A stretch of 64,000 bases of DNA from Streptomyces malachitofuscus. Lineage in GTDB: Bacteria > Actinomycetota > Actinomycetes > Streptomycetales > Streptomycetaceae. The position numbers and the translations under genes are program-made. Each line of letters starts with the position of its first letter. Within the stretch, counting starts at the first letter, position 1. The stretch is taken from contig NZ_BMUF01000004.1 in the NCBI RefSeq assembly GCF_014650055.1, positions 233,245 to 297,244 on the forward strand, written 5' to 3'. Of the stretch, positions 51,300-61,300 are shown piece after piece. A model generated the notes under the pieces. That model saw nothing but the letters and a program-made list of their open reading frames with translations, had not been told where the DNA came from and ran no database searches.

Positions 51300-52154
51300 A
51301 TGGGGTGGGTGTCGGCCGGTGGCTACGAAGTCGCCCTCGACGACGGCAAGGTGGTGTGCCGCAACGCGGCCGGGCGGCGGCTGAAATCCGTACCGCCCAA
51401 AATCGCCGACGATCCGGCGGTGGTGGGGCTGCGTCAGCTCGTCGAGTGGCTGGAGCGGCACGAACGGCAGTGCCTGGCCGACGTGGAGCGGTGGATGGTG
51501 CGCTCGCTGCCGGTGCCGTTCGAGGTCCTGGCGCGGGTGTGGCCCGACCCGGCCTGGCAGTCCGCCCTGCGCGACATCGTCGTCACGGGGACGGACGGCG
51601 TCGTCGCCGGGTTCCTCCGGGACGCCGACCCCGAACGCGGCCTCGGCCTGGTCGACCTCGACGGCGACACCGTCCGGGTAACCCCCGGACTGGTCCGTCT
51701 GCCGCATCCGGTGCTGCTCGACGACCTGGAGGACCTGCGGGAGTTCGCCGTCGAGCTGGGCATCGAACAGCGCGCCCAGCAGCTCTTCCGCGAAGTGTGG
51801 CACCGGCCCGCGGCCCTCGACGCCGAAGCCGCCTCCGTCGACGACTACGCGGGCGGTGTCTTCAAGGAACTGAGGTTCCTGCACGGCCGCGCGACCCAAC
51901 TGGGCTACCGCGTACGCGGCGGGCACGCCGTGTGCTCCGTACTGGAGGCCGGCCGCGGCGTCGAGGCCCGGGTGTGGGTCGGCGACTACGACGGCTGGGC
52001 CGAGACGGAGACCGGCCCGCTGGTCTTCACCGACCCCGCGGGCCGCACGTTGAAGCTGGGTCAGGTCGGGCCCGTGGCCTGGTCGGAGGGCATGCGCATG
52101 GCGGCCGCCCTGTACGCCGGGCGCGACATCGAGGACGAGGAGCGTGCGGCATGA
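51300..52154 (+). CDS. Stand-alone DUF4132-domain protein
   Basis: A 284-residue protein that corresponds, from memory of the family, to the DUF4132 region found at the C terminus of Escherichia coli YehI (MolR). Helical LRQLVEWLERHERQCLADVE is followed by WMVRSLPVPFEVLARVWPDP, GLGLVDLDGDTVRVTPGLVR, and the LPHPVLLDDLEDLREFAVEL block. The biochemical role of DUF4132 is unknown. ATG 51300 follows GGGAGGCACGC. It heads a five-gene operon; its stop overlaps the next start in ATGA. Here the domain is separate from the rest of the YehI-like machinery. Confidence 0.82.
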   Translation: MGWVSAGGYEVALDDGKVVCRNAAGRRLKSVPPKIADDPAVVGLRQLVEWLERHERQCLADVERWMVRSLPVPFEVLARVWPDPAWQSALRDIVVTGTDGVVAGFLRDADPERGLGLVDLDGDTVRVTPGLVRLPHPVLLDDLEDLREFAVELGIEQRAQQLFREVWHRPAALDAEAASVDDYAGGVFKELRFLHGRATQLGYRVRGGHAVCSVLEAGRGVEARVWVGDYDGWAETETGPLVFTDPAGRTLKLGQVGPVAWSEGMRMAAALYAGRDIEDEERAA

Positions 52155-55100
52155 CGACGTACGAGTACGACGGGTTCACCTTCGACGAGACCACGTCGGC
52201 CGCGCTGCTCGATGCCGGCGCCGTACTGCCACCGGGCGTCACCGACCGGGAGGACGCCGACGTCCTCACCGTCCGCACGTACACGCACACCGCGCTGGAC
52301 GAACGGAAGGTCGTACGGCTGGTGCCCGGCACGCTCGGCGAGGCGGAGGACCTCGCCCTGGACTTCCTCGGACTGGCCCGCGAGCCCGAGACCCGCGAGG
52401 TCGGACAGGTGCGCCGGGAAACCCTCGGCTTCCCCGCGTGGGCGCTGGTCAACGACCCGGCGAACGGACACCACGCGCTCGCCCTGGTCCGGGACATCGA
52501 GCGGCTCGCCCGGCAGGCCAAGTCCCGCCCCGGCATCGCCAAGGAGGGCTTCGAGGCGCTCGGCGAGCGGCTCGGCCGGGCCGTGCCGCACTTCCTGCCC
52601 ACCTTCTACGAGCAGGCCGCCCGCGTCTTCCTGCAGCACGAGAACACCACCTACGCGGCGGCCTTCTTCGGCAAGGCCCGCGACGCGGAGCGGGTGCACG
52701 CGCTCACCGTGGACGAGGAGCGGCAGCGGGCCGTCTTCCTGGAATTCGCCTTCGCCGGCGCGCTCACGGTCAAGGCGCTCAAGGAACATGTGAAGGCCCT
52801 CGCGGCGCGGCTCACCCCGGCCGAGGCATGGGCGCAGTTCCGGCAGCTGACCGTGGAACGCTGCGCCGCCGGCATGCCGCCGTACGCGTCCCTGCCGCAG
52901 GACGCGCGCACGCTGATCAAGGCGGCCGGACTGAACCGGGTCGCCGAGGAGTGCGCCCTCGTCGCGGACCTCCTCGCCTCGCCCGCGGCGGTACGCGCCC
53001 CCGCGTCCTTCTGGAACACCTACCGGGCCACGCTCGTCGTCCTCGCCGAGCAGCAACCCGCCGTGCGCACCCGGCTGCTGGAGATCATGCCGGCCGGGCT
53101 GGGCCGCTCCACGGACGACGACGAGTTCTGGCTCTCCCTCCTCGCGGAGACCGGCGCCGACCGGCTGCTGACGGGCGAGAGCGAGGACGCGGACGGCGTC
53201 GACGCGGCGGACTGGCTCAGCCGCTGGGCCCTGCACCGCAAGCACGGCGGCTCGGTCAGCGACCGCTCACCGGCCACCCTCGCGCTCGTCGAGCGCATGG
53301 CCCCGCGCCTGCGCGCGGACGGCCGCCCCGTGGACCTCGTCACCGGCCGGTGGCACGAGGGCGCCGACCTCGACCTGCTGGACCTGTGCCGGGCGCAGGA
53401 CGTCCCGCTGCGCATGCCCGCCCCGGACGCCCACCTCGACGTCCACCGGTGGCTGCAGGACACCGGGCCCGGACGCCGCGACCTCGCCGCCGTCGCGGCG
53501 GACCCGCGCCTGAGGCGCCTGCTGTACAACGCCGTCGGGAACATCAGGAACCACCACTCGGGCCGGGACGCGCTGGAAAAACTGGCCGCACACCCCGTGC
53601 TCGCCGACATCCTGCGCGAGTGGCTGGAGGACGCCGCAGGCGAACTGACCACCGCGACCGGTCTGCCCGCCGCGCGCGCCGCGCTCGGACGGCTGCGCCC
53701 CTTCGGCGAGATCGCCGCGCGGATCAGCCCGGCGGCCGTCGCCCGGGCCGCCGAGCTCGACATCGCCTCGCTGCTGCGCCGCACCCTGGGCGCGGGCATC
53801 CTCGACGAGCTGGGCTGGCCCGCCCTCGACGAGGCGCTGCTGCGCCTGGACGCCGAGGCCCGGCAGGACCGCGACGACACGCTCGCCGTCGACGAGGCGT
53901 GGCCGGCGCTGATCCTCTCCCGCAGGCACAAGGCGATCGTCGTCGGGCCCGAGCGCATCCTGCTGGAGCACGACCTGCGGCTGCCGGTGCAACTGGACCG
54001 CTGGCACCGTCCGTCGTTCCGCTACACGGACGGCGAACTGCTGGTCATGTGGCGGCACGAGAACAAGCAGTACGGCTACTGGTCGGCCCGCCCGTCCGAG
54101 GTGTTCGGGCTGAGCGGGGAGAACCTCCCCCAGTGGCACGGCGGCTACACGGGCGAGCCCTCGATCCCCCTGCCCGGCGGCGGCCGCGCCACCGGCGGCC
54201 GCGTCCTGCACGCCGGCGACACGGTCCTGCCACCCGCCCGCCGCATCCTGGGCGACGGCACCTCGTTCTGGCGCCAGGGCCGGCAGGGCCCCCGGCAGGT
54301 GTGGCTCGAGTACGACCCGGTCACCGGCACCCACTCACGCGCCTCGCTGCCGGCCTTCCTGCGCTCCGGGATCAGCGAGGGCGCCACCCTCCAGCAGCAG
54401 GACTGCTCGGTGCTGCCCCTCCAGCCCGGGCTGGAGCACAGCCCGTTCGGCACCGACGGCACGGTCCTCGGCCGGTGGGTGCGCACCGAGGGCGACGGGG
54501 ACGAGGCGCGCACCGTCGCCGGCACGCCGGACGGCCGGACCGTCACCCTGCCCGCCGGGCGCATACGGCGCGTTCCCCTCGGAGGGCTGCGGCTGCCCGG
54601 GGGCACCGAACTCGTCGCCGCCACCCGGTTCCGCCAGGTCGTCCTGTACATGTCCGGCGGCGGCGAGCTGGGCGAGGTGACACCGCTGGAGCGGGGCGGC
54701 GAGTTCGCCGCCGGCACACAGCTCGTCCCACCGGTGGACTTCTGGCACGCCCTGCGGCCACGCGACGAGGCCGCATCCGCGGTGCTGAGGGCGCTGACCG
54801 ACGAGCAGGCCGGCGACCTCCTGCGGGCCGGTGCCCAGGCCATGGCCGAATGGCACGAGCAGACCGCCGCCGAAGCCGCCCGGCGGATGACGGACGCCGG
54901 CCCGCGGACTTCCTCACGTGCCGCGCACGAGAAGTCCGACGTCCCGTCCGCCGAGGAGTTCCTCCGCGAGGCCGTCTCCCGCACCCTCCCCGCGCTGACC
55001 GAGCCGCGCCTGCTCGCCGGCGTCGCCGCCCACGTCAACGCCGTGCTGCGCCTGGCGGTGTCCGTCGACGGGTTCGTGACACCTCCCGTGAAGCAGCCCG

Positions 55101-57181
55101 CGACCCCGCGCAAGCAGGTCGAGGGCATGTTCGCCGACTACAGCCCCGAGCACGGCGACGACCTGACCCTGCGTGAGGCGACCACCGGGATCGCCGAGCA
55201 GCAGGGCTGGTGGGGCGGCGGGCAGCGCTGGAGCGCGCTGCGTCAGATTCGCGCCGTCAACCACGTCCTGTCGGGCGAGCCCGCGGACGGCAAACCCCTG
55301 CCCGACTCGGCCCGGCTCGCCGGGACCGCCGACGGGTGGCGCAGTGAGGAACTCACCATCCCCGGCATCGGCGTGCTGTGGCCGGCCTTCCTGGACGTCC
55401 TGCGTCCGCTCGCCTACCGCGCCGCCTCACCGGCTCTGGCGGCCGCCCACCGCAGCGCTCTGCTGCTGCTCTTCGACGCGGTCACCGAGGGGCCGCTGGC
55501 CGCGCCCGGGGCGGCGCTGAGGGAGATCGTGCTGAGCGAACCGCACGACCATCAGGAGCGCGTCGGCCAGGTGCTGCGCCGGGAGGGCCGCACCGTCGTC
55601 GTCCTGGGGTGCCAGAGCGTCGACCACCAGGCCAAGCGTGTGAACTGGCTGGCCCTGGACCACGATCCGGCCGGCACGTTCGGCGCCGTCGCCCACTTCA
55701 GGCTGGAGAGGGAGACCGCACACCCGCCGCTGTTCCCCGCCGACGCGCTGGCGGCCGTCACGGCCCTGATCCGGGACAAGGGCGCCGCGGCCTGGCAGCC
55801 GGACGCGCCCGCCGCCCTGGCCGCCGCCACCCGCAACGGCCTGGGACCGGTGCAGGCCGCCCTGCTGCTCGCGGGACGGCCGGCGCAGCTCACCGACGAG
55901 GTGATCGCGGCGACCGGGCTGAAACCGCGGCAGAAGCAGCTCGGGGACGTGCTGCTGGGCTCGCTCGAGCCCGCCGACCGAGCCGCGCTGATCGGCGCCC
56001 TGCTGCCCGACAACCCCGGTGACCTGTGGACGGCAGGACCCGACACGGCAGCGGCGGCCCGGGTGTGGGCGGAGCGCCTCGACGGGGTCGTGCGCCTGCC
56101 CGAGGACCTCGCCGGAGACCTCACCCTGGCGGGACTGCCCACCGGGTACGTCCACGACATACTCAACCCCGGCCGCACCCCCTGGCTCTGCCGCACCACG
56201 GTGCAACGGCCCGACCGGGACGGCAACCTGGTGGCCGACGACCCCCGGGCACTGCCCGGACGCCACGACCTGAAGGGCACCGTGTCCGCTCTCGCCGGAC
56301 TCGCCTACTCCCTGCCGTACGGGCACCCCCTGCGCGCCGTCCTCCCGGACGGGCTGGCCGCGCTGCGCCGCCGCTTCGCGGACCCGGGGCTGCTGCTCGA
56401 CCTCGACCTGGAGTGGACGGAGAAGGACGCGTCGACCGCCGTCGAACTGCGCAAGGCGTACGGACTGCCCGCCACCGGCGGGGCGGACGCCGACGGCTCC
56501 ACCCGCATCGGCGAGGCCCTGGTACTGCGCCCCTGGTACGGCGACCAGGAGACCGTCCTGGTGCGCACGGGCGCACTCACCGGCCCGGACGACCCGGTGT
56601 TCGGACTGGTCGAGGGACTGGTCGGACCCGGACGGGGCCAGGGCATGCGCGCGCTGCGGACGATCCTGGAGGACGACCTCGCGCGCGCCCTCGTGGCCGG
56701 AACGGATCCCGAAGGACCCACCGGGTATGCCCAGGACCCGGCTGTCGGCGCACCCGAACTGGTCGCCGAGGTCGCCGGCACCCACGGCCTGGGCGCGGAC
56801 GCGGCGGCGCTCTACCTGCAGCTGCTGGCCCTCCCCGACCCGACGGACCGCAACTGCGCCCGCTGGACGGGATGGAAGCCCGCCCGCATGAAGAAGGCCC
56901 GCGCCGAACTGGCCGCCACCGGCCTGGTCGTCGAGGCGAAGCGGGCCCGCGCCGGGCGCACCCTCTTCCTGCCGTGCGGATGGCTGGACCTCAAGTCCCC
57001 CGCCCTGCCGCTGGAGATCTGGAAGCAGGGCCTCTACCCGGTGCCCGGCCACACCCGCGCGGTGCCTCTGATGCCGGTGCCCGAACTGTTCCGGCGCGCC
57101 TGGGACCGCGTCCGCTCCGGCGACGCGCCCGCCTACGAGGAACTCACCACCCGCGCCACCCGCAAGGGGCGCCGCCGATGA
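52151..57181 (+). CDS. 1676-residue uncharacterised core protein of the MoxR-VWA-SWIM operon
   Basis: A very large soluble protein with no signal peptide, membrane helix or recognisable enzyme motif. The first about 350 residues are mainly helical (LGEAEDLALDFLGLAREPET, TFYEQAARVFLQHENTTYAA). A middle part around 590-850 has beta-rich stretches (LILSRRHKAIVVGPERILLE). Near the C terminus WKPARMKKARAELAATGLV resembles a winged-helix element, followed by GRTLFLPCGWLDLKSP. I do not recognise a family with confidence; the neighbours suggest it is the large adaptor or effector equivalent to the N-terminal bulk of YehI-like proteins. Both ends overlap neighbouring genes by four bases, so it is stoichiometrically coupled to them. 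Confidence 0.85.
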   Translation: MTTYEYDGFTFDETTSAALLDAGAVLPPGVTDREDADVLTVRTYTHTALDERKVVRLVPGTLGEAEDLALDFLGLAREPETREVGQVRRETLGFPAWALVNDPANGHHALALVRDIERLARQAKSRPGIAKEGFEALGERLGRAVPHFLPTFYEQAARVFLQHENTTYAAAFFGKARDAERVHALTVDEERQRAVFLEFAFAGALTVKALKEHVKALAARLTPAEAWAQFRQLTVERCAAGMPPYASLPQDARTLIKAAGLNRVAEECALVADLLASPAAVRAPASFWNTYRATLVVLAEQQPAVRTRLLEIMPAGLGRSTDDDEFWLSLLAETGADRLLTGESEDADGVDAADWLSRWALHRKHGGSVSDRSPATLALVERMAPRLRADGRPVDLVTGRWHEGADLDLLDLCRAQDVPLRMPAPDAHLDVHRWLQDTGPGRRDLAAVAADPRLRRLLYNAVGNIRNHHSGRDALEKLAAHPVLADILREWLEDAAGELTTATGLPAARAALGRLRPFGEIAARISPAAVARAAELDIASLLRRTLGAGILDELGWPALDEALLRLDAEARQDRDDTLAVDEAWPALILSRRHKAIVVGPERILLEHDLRLPVQLDRWHRPSFRYTDGELLVMWRHENKQYGYWSARPSEVFGLSGENLPQWHGGYTGEPSIPLPGGGRATGGRVLHAGDTVLPPARRILGDGTSFWRQGRQGPRQVWLEYDPVTGTHSRASLPAFLRSGISEGATLQQQDCSVLPLQPGLEHSPFGTDGTVLGRWVRTEGDGDEARTVAGTPDGRTVTLPAGRIRRVPLGGLRLPGGTELVAATRFRQVVLYMSGGGELGEVTPLERGGEFAAGTQLVPPVDFWHALRPRDEAASAVLRALTDEQAGDLLRAGAQAMAEWHEQTAAEAARRMTDAGPRTSSRAAHEKSDVPSAEEFLREAVSRTLPALTEPRLLAGVAAHVNAVLRLAVSVDGFVTPPVKQPATPRKQVEGMFADYSPEHGDDLTLREATTGIAEQQGWWGGGQRWSALRQIRAVNHVLSGEPADGKPLPDSARLAGTADGWRSEELTIPGIGVLWPAFLDVLRPLAYRAASPALAAAHRSALLLLFDAVTEGPLAAPGAALREIVLSEPHDHQERVGQVLRREGRTVVVLGCQSVDHQAKRVNWLALDHDPAGTFGAVAHFRLERETAHPPLFPADALAAVTALIRDKGAAAWQPDAPAALAAATRNGLGPVQAALLLAGRPAQLTDEVIAATGLKPRQKQLGDVLLGSLEPADRAALIGALLPDNPGDLWTAGPDTAAAARVWAERLDGVVRLPEDLAGDLTLAGLPTGYVHDILNPGRTPWLCRTTVQRPDRDGNLVADDPRALPGRHDLKGTVSALAGLAYSLPYGHPLRAVLPDGLAALRRRFADPGLLLDLDLEWTEKDASTAVELRKAYGLPATGGADADGSTRIGEALVLRPWYGDQETVLVRTGALTGPDDPVFGLVEGLVGPGRGQGMRALRTILEDDLARALVAGTDPEGPTGYAQDPAVGAPELVAEVAGTHGLGADAAALYLQLLALPDPTDRNCARWTGWKPARMKKARAELAATGLVVEAKRARAGRTLFLPCGWLDLKSPALPLEIWKQGLYPVPGHTRAVPLMPVPELFRRAWDRVRSGDAPAYEELTTRATRKGRRR

Positions 57182-58386
57182 CCACCGTCCACCCGCACCC
57201 GGAAGAAACCGCGTCCATGACCACCACCCCGTCCCCTGCTCCGGCCCGCCAGATCGTCCCGCCCGAGGACCGCTACGCGACCGAACTGGCCTTCCTCGCC
57301 GCCCACGACGACGGACCGCGCCCGCCCGCCTGGCGGCTCACCCCCCGCGCGGTCGTCACCTTCGTCATGGGCAGCGCCGGCAGCGCCCTGAAGCTGCCCG
57401 ACGGCGCCGAGGTGCCCGACGGCGTGCCGCGCCGCCTGGTGATCGAGGACAAGTTCGTCGGAGACCGGGCCCTGGTCGAGCGGTGCGTGGTCACACTCGC
57501 CGGGGAGCGCGGTCTGCTGCTCGTCGGCGAGCCCGGCACCGCCAAGTCGATGCTGTCGGAACTGCTCTCCGCCGCCGTGTGCGGCACCAGCGGCCTGGTC
57601 GTGCAGGGCACCGCCGGCACCACCGAGGACCAGCTCAAGTACGGGTGGAACTACGCGCTGCTCCTGGCGCAGGGCCCCACCCGGAAGGCGCTCGTGCCCT
57701 CGCCCGTGCTCACCGCGATGTCCCGCGGCGCGGTCGCCCGCGTCGAGGAGGTCACCCGCTGCCTGCCCGAAGTGCAGGACGCCCTGGTGTCCCTGCTCTC
57801 CGAACGGCGGATCGCCGTCCCCGAACTGTCCGGCACCGAGGACGCCCTGGCACACGCGGCGCCCGGCTTCAACCTCATCGCCACCGCCAACCTCCGCGAC
57901 AAGGGCGTCTCCGAGATGTCCGCCGCCCTCAAGCGCCGCTTCAACTTCGAGACGGTCGGCCCCATCGGCGACCTGGAGGCGGAGACCGCACTGGTGCGCG
58001 GCCAGGCGCGGGCCTCCGTGGAGCGGGCCGGTGCGCCGTTCCAGGTCGACGACGCGGTCCTGGAGACCCTGGTCACCGCCTTCCGGGACCTGCGCGAGGG
58101 CCGGTCGGCGGAAGGCTGGGAGGTGGAGCGGCCCTCGACGGTGATGAGCACCGCCGAGGCCGTGTCCGTCGCCGGCGCGCTCGCTCTCGCGGCCGCCTAC
58201 TTCCCGGGGGACCGCGATGTGCTGGGCCTGCTCCCCGGCCATCTGCTCGGCGTGGTCCGCAAGGACGACCCCGCCGACGCCGCCCGGCTGCGCGGCTACT
58301 GGGACGGCCCCGTCCGGCGCCGCGCGGAGCAGGGCTCCGCCACCTGGCGCACCCTGTGGGACCTGCGCACGGTCCTGGAGGGCTGA
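57178..58386 (+). CDS. MoxR-type AAA+ ATPase, YehL-like
   Basis: A 402-residue AAA+ ATPase. Walker A is LLVGEPGTAKSML (about residues 115-127), the Walker B region ends in VARVEEV, with E-E where many MoxR proteins have D-E, sensor 1 is LIATANLRD, and the arginine finger region is SAALKRRFNFE. The leading about 100 residues (ELAFLAAHDDGPRPPAWRLT and a basic patch) precede the ATPase core. MoxR ATPases act as chaperones that remodel partners together with VWA proteins, and a VWA protein is encoded immediately downstream. ATG 57178 overlaps the previous stop; ATG 57217 is an alternative internal start. Five bases separate it from the next gene. Confidence 0.93.
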   Translation: MTTVHPHPEETASMTTTPSPAPARQIVPPEDRYATELAFLAAHDDGPRPPAWRLTPRAVVTFVMGSAGSALKLPDGAEVPDGVPRRLVIEDKFVGDRALVERCVVTLAGERGLLLVGEPGTAKSMLSELLSAAVCGTSGLVVQGTAGTTEDQLKYGWNYALLLAQGPTRKALVPSPVLTAMSRGAVARVEEVTRCLPEVQDALVSLLSERRIAVPELSGTEDALAHAAPGFNLIATANLRDKGVSEMSAALKRRFNFETVGPIGDLEAETALVRGQARASVERAGAPFQVDDAVLETLVTAFRDLREGRSAEGWEVERPSTVMSTAEAVSVAGALALAAAYFPGDRDVLGLLPGHLLGVVRKDDPADAARLRGYWDGPVRRRAEQGSATWRTLWDLRTVLEG

Positions 58387-58391
58387 CGGCC

Positions 58392-61300
58392 GTGTCCCTC
58401 TCCCACAGGGCCGCCCCGGCGAGCGCGCCCGTCCCGCCCGGCGAGGCGCTCGCCCTCCTCACCGACCCGTCCGCGCCCTACCTCGTCGGCGTACGGCACC
58501 ATGCGCCCTCCCTCGCCGCGGCCGTGCCCGCGCTGCTCGACGAGGCGGAACCGGAGGTCCTGCTCGTCGAACTGCCCGCCGAGATGCAGCAGTGGCTGCC
58601 CTGGCTCGGGCACGAGGAGACACGGGCCCCGGTGGCGCTCGCCGCCGCTCCCGCCGAGGGGAGCGGCGGAGGACCGGCGTTCTACCCGTTCGCCGACTTC
58701 TCACCCGAACTGGCCGCCGTGCGCTGGGCCGCGGCACACGGAGTTCCGGTGGTCGCCTGCGACCTGCCGCTCGCCGACCGCGCCTGGGCCGGGGACCGAC
58801 GGGCCACGGGCACGGGTGCCGGCCGTCCCGGACTCGCCACCGCCGTACGGTCCCGGCTCACGGGCCGCCCCGGGGACGACCTGTGGGACCGGCTCGTCGA
58901 GGCGACCGCCCCCGGCTCCCCGCCCGAGGCCCTGCGCCGGGCCGCCCTGCTCACCGGGTGGGCCCTGCGTGAGGACGCGGCCGCCGCGGGCGGCGTACCG
59001 GAGCTGGACCTGCGGCGCGAGCGCTGGATGCGGGCCCGGCTCGCCGAGGCCACCGCACGGGGCGAGCGGGCCGCCGTGGTGGTCGGTGCCTTCCACGCCC
59101 CGGCGCTGGTGCGGCCCGACGCGGCCGAGGACACCGCGGAGGAGGCCGGACCGGCCGGCGACGCGCGGCCCGTCTGGACCACCTCCCTGATCCCCTACAC
59201 CTACGCCCTCCTCGACGAGCGGTCCGGCTACCCGGCGGGCATCCGGGACCCCGAGTGGCAGGACATGGTCCTGCGCGCGGCGGGGGAGCCGGCGGCGCTG
59301 GAAGAGGCGCTGACCCGGGCGGCCGTACGCGTCTGCGCCGAACTGCGCGGCCTCGGTCACCCCTCGGGACCCGCCGACGCACGGGAGATCAGCCGGCTCG
59401 CCTCGGACCTCGCCCGGCTGCGCGGCCTGCCCGCGGCCGGCCGCGGCGAACTGGTCGAGGCCGTACAGACGGTGCTCGCGCAGGGCGAGCCCTACGGACG
59501 GGGCAGGGCCGTGGCGCGGGCGATGGAACGGGTCCTCGTCGGCACCCGCAGCGGGCGCCCCGCCCCTCAGGCGCCGCGCAGTGGCCTCGCACCCGCGGTC
59601 GAGGCCGAAGCGGCACGGCTCGGCCTGCCCGGCCCCGACACCGCCGGTCCCGCGCGCGACCTGCGGCTGGATCCCCTGCGGTCCGACCTCGACCGGCGCC
59701 GCGAACTGCTGCTGCGCCGGCTGACGGTGTGCGGCGTCCCCTACGGAGAGGCCAAGGAGGTCGTCGGCGCGGGCGGCGCCGAGGCCCTCACCACCCGCTG
59801 GGAGGTGCGCTGGACACCCGCCACGGCGGCCATGCTGACCGCGGCCGGCATGCGGGGAGTCACCCCCGCGCAGGCCGCCGAAGGCGTCCTGCGTGAACGG
59901 CGGCGCGTTGAGTCCGACGAGGGCGGACCGACGGCCGCGCAGGCCCTCCAAGGACTCGGACAGGCGGCGGAGTGCGGCCTGCCCGGCCTGGCGGACCAAC
60001 GGCTCGGCGATGTCGCCGAGGTCCTGCCCCACGCCGGTACGCTGCCGGAACTCCTCGCCGGTCTGAACCTGCTGGACCGGCTGCGGGCCGGGCACGTTCC
60101 AGGACTCGACGCCGATCCCGGCCGTGAGCACCGGGCTGCCGCCGTCGCGGAACTGCTCACCGCGGCGGCGGTACGCCAGGTGGACGGCTTGACCGGGTCC
60201 GAGGACCTGGCCGACGCCCAGGCCCTGCTGGAACTCTCCCACCGAGCCGACCTGCTGGGCGGCATCCGGCTCGCGGACGCCCTGGACCGCCTGTCGGCCG
60301 AAGGGTCACCGTTGATGCGGGGCGCCGCCGGAGCCGTGCGCGTCCTGCTCGGGCACGAGGACGCGCGCGTCTTCGGCGACCGGGTGGCCTCCTGGGTCGA
60401 CGGGGCCACCGATCCCGACTCCCGTGCCGCACTCACCGCCCGGCTCAGCGGACTGCTGACCGCCGCGGGCCCACTGCTGGAGGCGGCGGAGCCCGCGCTG
60501 GAACCGCTGCTCACCCGGGTGTCCGAGCTGCCCGACCGGGCGTTCCTGGAGCGGCTGCCCGCGCTGCGCGGCGGTTTCGACACGCTGAGCCCGGCCGCAC
60601 GCGACCGGCTCTTCGCCTCCGTCGAGGAGCGCCTGGGCACCGCCCGCGTCGCCGACACCGACGGCATCGACCCGGCCGCCCTCGCCGTCTGGACCGGCGC
60701 GGACTTCGCGGCCCGCGAGCGGCTGCGGGCGCTGGGACTCCTGCCGATGCCCGGGAGCGGCGTCCCGGAGGACGACACCTGCGAGACGTCCACCGCGAAC
60801 AGAGCACCGGCTGTCACGGCCACGAAGGGCGATTCGGGCGCCGACACCTCCGGTTCGCGGGACTCCTTCCTCACACCCGCCGACCGCTGGCGTCTCCTCC
60901 TCGGCCGCCGCACCGACGCGCTGCCGTCGTCCGCCGCACCGCTGGCGACCGCGCTGGACGAGCTGTACGGCAGCGGACGCGGCGAGGGCAGCCGCGGGAG
61001 CCTGCCGGGCCCGGGCGGCGGCGGGGGACGTGAGGCGCCGTACCCCGGTGTGCGGGAGTGGTCCGAGGAACTGGCCGCGCTGTTCGGTCCGGGCATCCGG
61101 GAGGAGGTGCTGGCGGCAGCCGCCGCGTCGGGCCGCAGCGACGTCCTCGCCGAACTGGACGCGGAGAGCGCTCGTCCCTCGGTCGACCTGCTGCGCACCG
61201 TGCTGCGGCACGCGGGCGGGCTGCCCGAGGCCCGGCTGGCCGCACTCCGCCCGCTCGTGCGGCGCCTGGTCGACGCACTGACCCGGGAACTGGCCACCCG

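Noticed and set aside
50744..52150. Upstream in-frame extension of the 1676-residue protein
   Set aside because: It overlaps the DUF4132 gene in another frame. ATG 52151 in an ATGA overlap is the natural start.
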